A stretch of DNA of 32,165 nucleotides, from positions 4,746,773-4,778,937 of the forward strand of contig CP070700.1 in the NCBI GenBank assembly GCA_020349865.1, in the 5' to 3' direction. The stretch comes from Desulfobacteraceae bacterium (GTDB lineage Bacteria > Desulfobacterota > DSM-4660 > Desulfatiglandales > Desulfatiglandaceae). Of the stretch, positions 8,491 through 15,844 are shown one piece after another (positions within the stretch are counted from its first letter, which is position 1; each line of letters begins with the position of its first letter). The notes under the pieces were generated by a model. It ran no database searches. It saw only the letters and a program-made list of their open reading frames with translations, and had not been told where the DNA came from. Made by a program: the position numbers and the translations under genes.

Positions 8491-8680
8491 TCGTTAAATC
8501 CAGATTGTGCAGTAATCTCCTACTGCGACTTGAAAATTCTTGCTGCAAAGCTTGTTTCCCGATTTTGCTCCTCGACATATTTATTAATATGCCTACGGCA
8601 CAAAACCGCTCCAACTGAGCGTTTCGCTATGGTTTTTTGCGCCTCGCTAGGAATTCTACTGCACAATCTGGGTTTAACGA
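8491..8680 (+). mobile_element. MITE-like element, copy A
   Basis: A 190-bp non-coding element bounded by 24-bp inverted terminal repeats: 8491-8514 (TCGTTAAATCCAGATTGTGC...) and 8657-8680, with one mismatch. Just inside the left end is a smaller hairpin, GCAGTA-ATCTCC-TACTGC (8509-8526). It is about four-fifths identical along its length, in opposite orientation, to 14473-14675. No transposase is encoded. It separates the gamma-glutamyltransferase start from any more distal promoter. No clear target-site duplication was found. Confidence 0.85.
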
Positions 8681-9033
8681 CGCCTTTTTAGGTTTGATCA
8701 TCCCGAGGATTATGGGTCTTACTTTTGAATCGTCAAGGGATGATGTGGCAATATCCTTGCACCGGGTCTTTTAGACAGTGGGGGGTCAGTGACCGGTTTC
8801 CAGGGCACCATTCATGTTGGCTGGCACTTTCGTAAAGCCCAGGCCGCTCATGGTTTTTTTAGTCGTCTTTCTCAACTTGAGCTGCTATACATAGCTTCCA
8901 AAATACTGTTTTTGGATTAGCCCTTTTTGCACTATTTTCAAAGCGCTAACCTGTTATGATATCTTCTTTTGAACTAGCGTCTTGATAATACTTAATACTA
9001 CCGAGTATTTCCAAAAAGGAATATAGACAAATT
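8681..9033. other. Intergenic stretch with one dispersed repeat
   Basis: Spacer between MITE copy A and the kinase-like gene. It contains the minus-oriented repeat at 8920-8956 described separately. Otherwise I see no gene, no clear promoter and no RNA. Confidence 0.4.
8920..8956 (-). repeat. Short copy of the AATAGTGCAAA repeat family
   Basis: Read on the minus strand, this stretch (TAACAGGTTAGCGCTTTGAA and the following AATAGTGCAAAAAGGGC) matches the left end of the element at 12955-13251 with only a few changes, and also 12001-12062. It appears to be a solo end or fragment of the second MITE-like family. Confidence 0.65.
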
Positions 9034-9873
9034 ATGGCCAAAGAAATATTGGAGTTCCAAAACTTGGAACAATATCTGCTGTTAAAGAATGGCAACTATC
9101 TTTACAAAATTCCGTTCCGTGATGGTTTTGCGGTTTTAAAAGTATACTACGGCACTCGCAGTACTTTGCGTTATATTGCTGGCACCATCAGCAACTATTT
9201 TCAAGGGCAGACCTCGTTTATGCCCCAGGCACGGCTGGCGAACGAAAGAAAATGCCTGGATATCTGGCGGAATGCAGGCTTTCGTGTCTTCAAGGTCTAT
9301 GAAGATGTGAAGGTCAGTGGTTTGCCAGAGGGAGGTTACATGCTGTTTGAATATCTGCCCGCCTTAAAGTTCAAAGACTACTTTGGTAATGAGTCCGTCC
9401 CCTTAAAAGACCGAATGACCACCTACCGCCAATTCCTCAAGGAATGGCACCGACGCCACGAGCTGGCAGTTACATGGCGAGAACCCAGGTTAATCCACGA
9501 AAACGGTGATATAAAACACGTAATGATCATCGACAAAGGTTTTTTGTATTTTGATTTTGAGATGAGTTTCCGTTCACGCAAGAAGGATCGGGTTGTGGAG
9601 TTTGTTTCCCGTGAAATCCTTGCCTACCTTAAAACTCTGCGCAGGCTAGTCGGACCGGACTTGTTTAAATTGTTCCTTAAGGAAACCATTGACCATTACC
9701 CCGGAACTGAATTCTTAAAAAACACGTACACGGTAATGTTTACCCATCCAAACCCGATCATACGCCTGGCCCGAAGACTTGATCGTAAGACCGGCCTACG
9801 GGCAGCCAAACCTCATTCTAAATACAATGTAGCACTGCAACTCAAAGGCTTGCTCGATGGCCAGCATGAGTAA
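9034..9873 (+). CDS. Lipopolysaccharide-kinase-like (WaaP/Kdo kinase fold) protein
   Basis: A 279-residue protein kinase-fold protein. The N-lobe lysine is likely in FAVLKVYYG (~29-37), a glutamate partner in NERKCLDIW (~69-77), and the hinge is GYMLFEYLPA. The catalytic loop reads ENGDIKHVMII, where GDIK replaces the usual HRDLK, and YFDFEMSF takes the place of DFG; the acidic residues needed for catalysis are thus kept. This arrangement is typical of bacterial small-molecule kinases that phosphorylate LPS core sugars. There is no membrane segment. It stands alone between repeats, with only a weak ribosome site. Substrate is inferred from family only. Confidence 0.65.
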   Translation: MAKEILEFQNLEQYLLLKNGNYLYKIPFRDGFAVLKVYYGTRSTLRYIAGTISNYFQGQTSFMPQARLANERKCLDIWRNAGFRVFKVYEDVKVSGLPEGGYMLFEYLPALKFKDYFGNESVPLKDRMTTYRQFLKEWHRRHELAVTWREPRLIHENGDIKHVMIIDKGFLYFDFEMSFRSRKKDRVVEFVSREILAYLKTLRRLVGPDLFKLFLKETIDHYPGTEFLKNTYTVMFTHPNPIIRLARRLDRKTGLRAAKPHSKYNVALQLKGLLDGQHE

Positions 9874-9899
9874 CCAGGGTGGAAGCCTTCAAATCCTGC

Positions 9900-11927
9900 T
9901 CAATTTCCAAATGGAAGCCCTTTTAGAAGACCCTCGGCCTTTTCCTTCAACGTTTCCGCGCCCCCTTTTTCAGTGCTCTGGCCCGGCAGGAGTTTTTTCA
10001 GCTCGTCCGGTTTAGGTATTCCCTCTTTAAGTCCCTCCTTCAACATGCCTTTAAGATCGGGGCGAAACTTCGGATCGGAGAAACTTCCGGTTACCAGCAC
10101 CGGTACCATGAGACCTGAACGTTCCATTTTGTCTCCCTGCCCCTTGAGTGTTGCCACAAATTTGGGTTCCACCCTAAAGTCTAATTTTTCGTTGACCAGA
10201 TTAGCCTTCCCCGCGGCCTTAACTCTAAGGAGAGGAGACAGAAGGGAAGTTTGCGGGGTTTTAACTACACCGTTAGTGATAGTAAAGGGTACGTGAAGTT
10301 CAGAAAAATCGGTTCGGGGTCGCTCGGCACCCTTCTCAGCCAGACCGAAAGTAGCTTTCACATTCCGCACCATTCCCGCCAGATCAATGCCCACTATGGA
10401 GCCATCTTTAAACTGAAGTTCCCCTTTGCCGTTCAGGCCCTTCTTGATCATTTGTGCATTGTCCCCTGACATAGCGATTGCCACATCGGAGTCAAGAGTG
10501 CCCTCTAAAAAATCCTTTTTCAAAAGATCCTTTAACAGTGGACCGGCCTGAATCTTCTTCGCACGGAGCTCAATACTACTCTTTGGGATGTCTTCGCGCA
10601 CATCCACCTCTCCCTTGGCCGACATATCACCCTGGTAGAGTTTGACAGTCAAAGGGTCGAGATTAAAAAGCCCGTTTTTCCCTTTGACCTTCAGGTAAAG
10701 ATCCTGAATATTTGCACCCTGGGCCTTGAGTTTATCAACCCGTACCGTGCCATCCAGGATAAGCGTTCGAAGAGGGGCGTAATCGGTCTTCTTCTGCTTG
10801 TGCGCGGGGACCTCGCCCTCTTTTTCACTCTCAGCAGGCTCTTTCTCGCTCGGAGGCGGCAGGTATCGGTCCAGGTCAATCTGATCTAAATGAAGATCAA
10901 AGGTGACATCTGGCCTGGAAAAATGTTTGGCCTTTACGGAAAATTTCAGATTTGAATCGTCTAAATCCAGCACCCCACCCGAAATGGATATGTTCTGGGG
11001 ATTTCCCTTCAACGTTGCCTTAAAGGTCATACGGTTTAAGGCTTCAGGGTCCGCCGTTTCAACGGGAAACGTTTTATCAAGGGCCTTCATCAGTTTTCGG
11101 GGTGAAAACGGAGCCAGTCCAATGGACAGGTCGAACTGCTGACGGGTAGCAGGATCTATGATATTGCCCTTTAGACTCATATCCATTTGTTCCAAGGCCT
11201 TTAAGGTAATATCCAGGGGGATATTCCCCTTACCCGGCTCCTTCCCCAAGGGGCCCATTTTGCCCTCCAATGCCAATGGCCGCCCGTCCAGACTGGCTGA
11301 AAAGGCGAGCCCAATGGGACGATCCAATGAGACATCCTGAAGACGAAATGTCACATTGGAGATCTCTCGACGCTCCCCTTTGGCCTGATCAATCCAAAGC
11401 ACAGAACCATCGGTGACGGCAAACTCACCCACAGCGAGGGCTTTGATGGGTAGACCTTCAGGGCGTTTTTCCTCGGACGGCTTTTCCTTTTTTTCCGGTA
11501 CTCCGGGATGGACTTCTTCTGGAGCCTTTCCGATTCCCTCCCAGTTTCCGCGACCTTTTTTGTTCTTTTCTAAAACAATGCGAGGCCCTTCCATTATGAA
11601 TCGCTTGACCTGGATGTCTTTGGTGAGCAGAGGCAGGAGCTTCACCCTGACCTCAAAGGATTTTACTGTCAGAAGATCCTTTTCTTTAAAATCCGGTGGA
11701 TTCCCCAGGTGAAGACCGGTGAATGACAGGCCCGCCCAGGGAAACAGCGTCAGGTTAAGATCCTCACCCAGGGTGAAAGGCCGGCCTGTGGCCTTTGAGA
11801 CCTGTTCCTCAATCTGGGGTTTGTACTGCTTGACATCTACAAAGAGGGGTATAATCAAAAGTGCTGAGACTATAAGCACAATCAGAATCCCCACCAAGAT
11901 CAATACCCATTTGATCGCTTTCTTCAT
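9900..11927 (-). CDS. AsmA family envelope protein
   Basis: A 675-residue protein anchored by one N-terminal helix (VLILVGILIVLIVSALLIIPLF, ~8-29) with the rest in the periplasm. The start of the mature part, FVDVKQYKPQIEEQVSKATGRPFTLGEDLNLTLFPWAGLSF, is the typical AsmA opening. A proline/glutamate/lysine-rich linker at ~139-160 and another acidic one near ~370 separate beta-rich blocks; the C-terminal third has the repeated V(L)DGS..G.DLAGMV and LNGKGELQFKDGSI patterns of the AsmA_2 domain. AsmA-like proteins form long hydrophobic grooves thought to carry phospholipids between membranes. AAGGAGG sits before the ATG. It is convergent with the kinase-like gene upstream. Confidence 0.88.
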   Translation of the reverse strand: MKKAIKWVLILVGILIVLIVSALLIIPLFVDVKQYKPQIEEQVSKATGRPFTLGEDLNLTLFPWAGLSFTGLHLGNPPDFKEKDLLTVKSFEVRVKLLPLLTKDIQVKRFIMEGPRIVLEKNKKGRGNWEGIGKAPEEVHPGVPEKKEKPSEEKRPEGLPIKALAVGEFAVTDGSVLWIDQAKGERREISNVTFRLQDVSLDRPIGLAFSASLDGRPLALEGKMGPLGKEPGKGNIPLDITLKALEQMDMSLKGNIIDPATRQQFDLSIGLAPFSPRKLMKALDKTFPVETADPEALNRMTFKATLKGNPQNISISGGVLDLDDSNLKFSVKAKHFSRPDVTFDLHLDQIDLDRYLPPPSEKEPAESEKEGEVPAHKQKKTDYAPLRTLILDGTVRVDKLKAQGANIQDLYLKVKGKNGLFNLDPLTVKLYQGDMSAKGEVDVREDIPKSSIELRAKKIQAGPLLKDLLKKDFLEGTLDSDVAIAMSGDNAQMIKKGLNGKGELQFKDGSIVGIDLAGMVRNVKATFGLAEKGAERPRTDFSELHVPFTITNGVVKTPQTSLLSPLLRVKAAGKANLVNEKLDFRVEPKFVATLKGQGDKMERSGLMVPVLVTGSFSDPKFRPDLKGMLKEGLKEGIPKPDELKKLLPGQSTEKGGAETLKEKAEGLLKGLPFGN

Positions 11928-12000
11928 GGCTTACCTCCTTAACTTGGATAAACAGTAAACCTCTTGCCCATACCTGATCTTAAGAATTTGTAATTGGTTC

Positions 12001-12062
12001 GCGGTTTGAAAATAGTGCAAAAAGGACCGTGGCTATCTTTTTCAAAACATTAAGCTGCCGCA
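12001..12062 (+). repeat. Degenerate copy of the AATAGTGCAAA repeat family
   Basis: GCGGTTTGAAAATAGTGCAA, then AAAGGACCGTGG and a CT-rich segment ending in GCCGCAAA, aligns with 12966-13021 with scattered changes. TTAAGAATTTGT just upstream (11980-11991) also recurs at 13165-13176 inside the complete element. It lies in the gap between the AsmA gene and the TtcA-type gene. Confidence 0.6.
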
Positions 12063-12173
12063 AATATTTCAGTTTGCCGTTTCCATTTTCTTGGCAATTC
12101 TAAGACACCACTGTTCCTTTGATAAGTGGCAACGGTGTGGGCTGAAGCTCAAAATAGGGAACGAACCTACATC

Positions 12174-12914
12174 TCATAATAAATACTCGGCATTCACGTT
12201 TTGTAACGCATGAAAGATATTCCCCTTTACCTTTTTGTTTGACTCGTAGAAATTTTTGAGCATGTTCTTGATTTCCTCTCTTTTGGACGAACCCGCGGTC
12301 GGACAACCCAGGTTTATCTTTGGCCAGCCCATCAATTGAGCGTAACGTTGTATGTGTGCCTCATCAACCATATAGAAAGGCCTGATTATAGTCAATTTTC
12401 CAGCGAAAAATTCCTGGACCGGCAGCATTGTGCTGACCGAAGCCCCATAAAAAACGTTTAGGAAAAAAGTCTCGATCAGATCATCCTTGTGGTGTCCAAA
12501 GGCGATTTGGTGGCACCCAAGCTCTTCAGCCATTTGAAAAAGAAGTTTTCTTCTTAAACGAGCGCAGAGAAAACATGGGTTTTCGCGGTTTTCGGGCCCG
12601 TGGGCTTTGGGGCCAATATCGCTTTGGATGATCCTGAAATCAAAGTCATGAGTTAAGAAGAATGATTTCATCTGCTCCGCCGATTTGGCGCCGAACCCGG
12701 GGTCCACATGCACGGCGGTTATTTTATAATCTATAGGGACTCGTTTAATGCGCTCCTTGAGGAGCCATAAAAGAGCGAGGCTATCCTTGCCCCCGGACAC
12801 AGCCACCATCACGTGATCCCCATCCTTAATCATCTCCCGGGCATGAATCGCTTTTCCCGCAAGGCGCTTTATCTCTTTTGCAACAAAACTCACGATGGTT
12901 CTATTTATCCTCAT
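12174..12914 (-). CDS. ttcA: TtcA-family tRNA 2-thiocytidine synthetase
   Basis: A 246-residue ATP-dependent thiolase of the PP-loop family, which in TtcA converts cytidine-32 of tRNA to 2-thiocytidine using an oxygen-sensitive iron-sulfur cluster. The PP-loop SGGKDS is at residues 40-45; ADP-binding GHHKDDLIETFFLN is at ~140-153. Three cysteines fit the TtcA cluster: C114 and C117 in NPCFLCARLRRKLLF and C204 in NLGCPTAGSSKREEI. TilS and MnmA lack this triad, so TtcA family is favoured. No ribosome site is evident before the ATG, which lies 40 bases from a repeat element. Confidence 0.85.
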   Translation of the reverse strand: MRINRTIVSFVAKEIKRLAGKAIHAREMIKDGDHVMVAVSGGKDSLALLWLLKERIKRVPIDYKITAVHVDPGFGAKSAEQMKSFFLTHDFDFRIIQSDIGPKAHGPENRENPCFLCARLRRKLLFQMAEELGCHQIAFGHHKDDLIETFFLNVFYGASVSTMLPVQEFFAGKLTIIRPFYMVDEAHIQRYAQLMGWPKINLGCPTAGSSKREEIKNMLKNFYESNKKVKGNIFHALQNVNAEYLL

Positions 12915-12954
12915 TCTATATTAGACAATATTTACAGGATTAAAAGGTTTTTCC

Positions 12955-13251
12955 GTAACAGTTTAGCGGTTTTAAAATAGTGCAAACAGGGCCGTGGGTA
13001 CCTCTTTCAGAAGGGCCGCAAAAACCTGCATCATTACATTGAACGGCAGATTAGCTGTAAAATTCAGCACAGGACAGCCCCACAAGAAAGACTCCTTTAT
13101 AACAGCAACCTTCTCTGCCTGCTCCACGCCCCTGTATAAGGCCAAGGGGGCGTTCTACTAGCTCTTAAGAATTTGTGTTGCGACCCTTCTGAAAGAGATA
13201 CTCACGGTCCGATAATCCAATGATGATTTTTTAAAACCGCTAAACTGTTAC
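12955..13251 (+). mobile_element. MITE-like element with ~65-bp inverted ends (second repeat family)
   Basis: A ~297-bp non-coding element. The outer ends are exact inverted repeats: GTAACAGTTTAGCGGTTTTAAAA (20 bases and more) at 12955-12977 and its complement at 13229-13251. A second inverted block, 12989-13019 against 13180-13210, matches at 27 of 31 positions around CTCTTTCAGAAGGG. Parts of its left end recur at 8920-8956 and 12001-12062. No ORF of note lies inside. It fills the gap between ttcA and the yggS-type gene. Confidence 0.8.
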
Positions 13252-13278
13252 AGGTTTTCTTTTCTTTTTACAACGAAT

Positions 13279-13938
13279 CTAATTGTAATCCCGTTCTCCA
13301 AATAACTTTGTTCCAATCCTCACAAGATTTGCGCCTTCTTCAAGGGCCACTTTATAGGAATTAGACATGCCCATGGACAGATACTTCATATCAATGCCAG
13401 GCAATTCCATCTTTTTGATATCCTCAAAGAGTTTGCTCGTTTTCTGAAAATAAGGTCGGGAATCTTCGGGATCCCCTGCAAAGGGCCCCATGGTCATGAG
13501 ACCCATAAGCCTGGCATTTTTCAACCCCGACATGTCCCTGACCAGAGAAATGGCATCTTCCGGCATAACACCAGCCTTTTGATGTTCCTCACCGCTGTTA
13601 ATCTCAATGAGAACCGGCATGATTTTGTTTATTTTCTCGCATGCCCTATCAATGGCCTGTGCAAGTTTTATGGAATCCACGGTCTCGATCATATCGAAAA
13701 CCTTAACGGCCTTTTTGGCCTTATTACTTTGAAGGTGTCCTATCATATGCCATTTTGCTCTCCCGCCAACGACCTGATAAGCCCTTTCAGCCTCCTGCAC
13801 GTAATTCTCCCCTATGATCTCCAAACCCGCCTCAACGGCTTCCAGAATTTCCTGGGGGGTTCTCGTCTTGGCCGCTCCCACGAGCCCTACGCCCTCTGGT
13901 AATTCCGCCAAAATCTTTTTCACGTTCTCTTTAATCAT
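13279..13938 (-). CDS. yggS: YggS-family pyridoxal-phosphate homeostasis protein
   Basis: A 219-residue single-domain TIM barrel that binds PLP and helps keep vitamin B6 and amino-acid pools balanced; no enzyme activity is firmly known for the family. The PLP lysine is K24 in GAAKTRTP; further marks are IGENYVQEA (~42-50), WHMIGHLQSNKAKKAV (~62-77), VLIEINSGEEHQKAGV, RLMGLMTMGPF and the C-terminal LSMGMSNSYKVALEEGANLVRIGTKLFGER (in two conserved pieces). Length is as expected. The GGAGAG before the ATG supports the start. It is divergent from the small duplicated-domain gene at 14042. Confidence 0.95.
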   Translation of the reverse strand: MIKENVKKILAELPEGVGLVGAAKTRTPQEILEAVEAGLEIIGENYVQEAERAYQVVGGRAKWHMIGHLQSNKAKKAVKVFDMIETVDSIKLAQAIDRACEKINKIMPVLIEINSGEEHQKAGVMPEDAISLVRDMSGLKNARLMGLMTMGPFAGDPEDSRPYFQKTSKLFEDIKKMELPGIDMKYLSMGMSNSYKVALEEGANLVRIGTKLFGERDYN

Positions 13939-14041
13939 GATTGCTCTCCTTTGATGCTCATGGTATTTTGATACTTCAATTTAGGGAATGTGTAAAGAGT
14001 TCTCATTCATTCACAATCCCGGAAAGGACAGGGAAAATGAT

Positions 14042-14476
14042 ATGACACACGAAAACAAGGGGCACTATGCAAAAAAGCACCCGGCCCATAGTAAGGTGAA
14101 ACCAGAGATTGCTCAGGCCGTAAAACAAAGGGCTTCAGATAGGGAAATTTCATGTGCAGCCGCCCACAAGATCGCCGCCGATCTTGGAGTACAGCCTGAC
14201 GAGGTTGGTTTTGGATTGGATCTCCTTGAGATACGTATTGTCAAATGCCAGTTGGGACTCTATGGCTTTCGACCGGAAAAGAGAGTTGTCAAACCTGCGG
14301 AAGGCGTGTCAGAGTCACTGGAAGGAGCTATAAAGGAATCACTGATAGAGGAACGCCTTTTGTGCACTGCCGCCTGGGATATAGCGGAAAGGTTTGGTAT
14401 AGCCAGAATGGATGTCTCTTCAGCCTGTGAGGCCCTGAAAATAAAAATATCCTCTTGTCAATTGGGCGCTTTTTAA
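14042..14476 (+). CDS. Small protein made of two copies of a ~50-residue domain
   Basis: With the start at 14042 (MTHENKGHYAKK) the protein has 144 residues; an ATG at 13988 would add 18 unlikely residues. Two tandem copies of one unit are visible: A-V-K-x-R-x-x-D-R-E-I-S-C-A-A-A-H-K-I-A with LGVQPDEVG and KCQLGLYGF, then A-I-K-E-S-L-I-E-E-R-L-L-C-T-A-A-W-D-I-A with FGIARMDVS and SCQLGAF. Each unit keeps a Cys before AA(H/W)xIA and a Cys in CQLG. The predicted helices suggest a winged-helix-like fold. The function is not known to me. Its TAA lies in the terminal repeat of MITE copy B, so the C-terminus may have been shortened. Confidence 0.7.
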   Translation: MTHENKGHYAKKHPAHSKVKPEIAQAVKQRASDREISCAAAHKIAADLGVQPDEVGFGLDLLEIRIVKCQLGLYGFRPEKRVVKPAEGVSESLEGAIKESLIEERLLCTAAWDIAERFGIARMDVSSACEALKIKISSCQLGAF

Positions 14477-14675
14477 CCCAGATCGTGCAGTAGAATCCAT
14501 GACGAAGTGCAGAAAACCAAAGCGAAACGCGCAGTTGGGGCGATTTTGTGACGTGGGCATATTAATAAATATGTCGGGGAGCAACCCGCCAGTGGCGGGC
14601 AAAAATCGGGAAACAAGCATTGCAGCAAGAATTTTCAAGTAGCAGTAGGAGCCTGCTGCACAATCTGGGTTTAAC
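14473..14675 (-). mobile_element. MITE-like element, copy B
   Basis: An inverted partner of copy A at 8491-8680, about 203 bp, bounded by TTAACCCAGATCGTGCAG at the left and CTGCACAATCTGGGTTTAAC (14656-14675) at the right. Compared with copy A it carries ~18 extra bases that hold the perfect dyad CCCGCCA-G-TGGCGGG (14585-14599). The rest aligns almost base for base, including TATTTATTAATATG and the CTTGAAAATTCTTGCTGCAA segment. It overlaps the stop codon of the preceding gene. Confidence 0.85.
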
Positions 14676-14704
14676 CTAATTGCAAAGAGGGAGCCCAAAA
14701 TGGC

Positions 14705-14763
14705 AAAAAGGCCACTATTCTCTGCCCGACCGCAGTTCCGGCATTATTTTGAGGACAGTGGCC
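14705..14763 (-). terminator. Possible terminator of the selenoprotein gene
   Basis: On the minus strand GGCCACT (14763-14757) pairs with AGTGGCC (14716-14710), followed by TTTTT (14709-14705). The loop is ~40 nt and can fold further. It lies 16 bases after the stop codon of the HesB-like gene. Confidence 0.35.
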
Positions 14764-14778
14764 AAAATATTCTTGTGG

Positions 14779-15093
14779 TTAACAGCTACAGGAACTTCCG
14801 CACATGGCACCCATGTTCAGATTGGCTGAAATATCAAAGCCCGCACCCATGGGTGAATCAACGTAATCCACCTTTATGGGCTTTATCCTTTCATAAAGAC
14901 CCTTTTCGATAATATAGGTAAGTTCCCTGTCATCAAATATTTCATCTTTGTCCTGTGGCTCATCCAGAGCCATTCCCAGTGAGGGTCCGGCTCAGCCTCC
15001 CTGGGAAAGCACTATCCGGATTCCCGGGATTTCTTCTTTTTCCTTGAGAAGTTCTTTTATCTTCTCGCTTGCCTTTTCAGTAACCTCAAACAT
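14779..15093 (-). CDS. HesB/IscA-like iron-sulfur assembly selenoprotein (in-frame UGA = selenocysteine)
   Basis: Reading from the ATG at 15093, with AGGAGG 5-6 bases upstream, gives MFEVTEKASEKIKELL..., then IRIVLSQGG-U-AGPSLGMALDEP and the C-terminal end MGAMCGSSCSC, 104 residues in all. U is the UGA at 14994-14992 and aligns with the first of the three metal-binding cysteines of IscA/HesB proteins; the last two lie in CGSSCSC. Conventional gene calling would see only the 64 residues after the UGA. Both sides of the UGA are in the same frame and both match the family, so a premature stop or frameshift is unlikely. HesB-like selenoproteins are known in deltaproteobacteria. The likely role is iron-sulfur or metal handling; the selenium chemistry is unknown. 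It lies 110 bases downstream of rdgB on the same strand. Confidence 0.88.
14956..14972 (-). promoter_or_regulatory. Candidate bacterial SECIS hairpin
   Basis: In the mRNA, UGGCUC-UGGAU-GAGCCA forms a perfect 6-bp stem with a 5-nt G-containing loop. It begins 19 nt after the UGA, and its loop lies about 25 nt from it, in the range where SelB recognises bacterial SECIS elements. This supports the selenocysteine reading. Confidence 0.65.
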
Positions 15094-15202
15094 ATCTGCC
15101 TCCTCATACATCTTTTTTCTTATCGAATTGAATATACACTATGCATTAAAATTGTATTGTCAAATATAGAGACAATATAAGAGGAAAGGTTACAGGCTTT
15201 TT

Positions 15203-15844
15203 TTAGAAGTGTTCCTCTGCGAGTCTTTGTCCCAGCCATATCAAGACCTTGTCAAATTCAGCTTTTAGTTCGGCCATTGCCTTTCCACGGTGGCTAACGC
15301 GATTCTTTTCGTCCGGTGTCATCTGCGCAAAGGTCTTTTTAAGGGGAGGGAAATAGAATAGAGGATCATACCCAAAGCCCTTGTTCCCAACCGGCTTTTG
15401 AGTGATACTGCCGTCACACCTACCCTCATAGATAAGGGCAGGCCCTCTGGGCACGGCAATTGCGATAATGCACATAAAGGAGGCCTCCCTGTCTTCCACT
15501 TCCCTCATAGCCTTGAGCAGCTTCAAGTTATTTTCCTCATCAGTGGCAGCTTCCCCAGCATAGCGAGCGGATTTGACTCCCGGGAGCCCGCCCAGCGCTT
15601 TTGCCATCAGGCCGGAGTCGTCAGCAAGAGCCGGGAGGCCAAGGATCTTAGCCGTCAAGGCCGCCTTTTTGTAAGCGTTATCTTCAAAAGTTGCTCCATC
15701 CTCCTCTACCGGCGGAATAGGACCGAAATCCTTCAGGCTCTTTATTTCAGTATCAAAATCAGCAAGCAGGCCCTTAAATTCAGATATCTTTCCTTCATTT
15801 TTGGTCGCTAAAACAATCGGTCGCTCAAGTTTCATTTGTAGCAT
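15203..15844 (-). CDS. rdgB: dITP/XTP pyrophosphatase (RdgB/HAM1 family)
   Basis: Removes non-canonical purine triphosphates (dITP, XTP) by hydrolysis to the monophosphate, preventing their use in DNA and RNA. Marks: IVLATKNEGKISEF (~9-22, base and phosphate contacts), PPVEEDGATFEDNAYKKA (~43-60), LPALADDSGLMAKALGGLPGVKSARYAG (~70-97, catalytic aspartates), and GFGYDPLFYFPPLKKTFAQM and SHRGKAM near the end. The start at 15844 (MLQMKLERP) is preferred because GGAGAG lies ~9 bases before it; it overlaps the end of the acetyltransferase gene by 20 bases, so the two are probably coupled. Confidence 0.94.
   Translation of the reverse strand: MLQMKLERPIVLATKNEGKISEFKGLLADFDTEIKSLKDFGPIPPVEEDGATFEDNAYKKAALTAKILGLPALADDSGLMAKALGGLPGVKSARYAGEAATDEENNLKLLKAMREVEDREASFMCIIAIAVPRGPALIYEGRCDGSITQKPVGNKGFGYDPLFYFPPLKKTFAQMTPDEKNRVSHRGKAMAELKAEFDKVLIWLGQRLAEEHF

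Noticed and set aside
8440..8691. 83-codon and 92-codon frames with shared LNPDCA and LKILAA residues (8440-8691 and 14420-14698)
   Set aside because: The shared peptide arises because both frames run through copies of the same non-coding MITE-like element; neither has a start signal nor conserved length.
9973..11712. Several plus-strand open frames of 60-107 codons opposite the AsmA gene
   Set aside because: They lie entirely within a well-supported minus-strand gene, have no family features and no ribosome sites; they are antisense shadows.
14779..14973. 64-residue minus-strand ORF as a complete gene or a truncated pseudogene
   Set aside because: The same frame continues upstream of the UGA with family-matching sequence, a good ribosome site and an intact start, so a selenoprotein is the better explanation.
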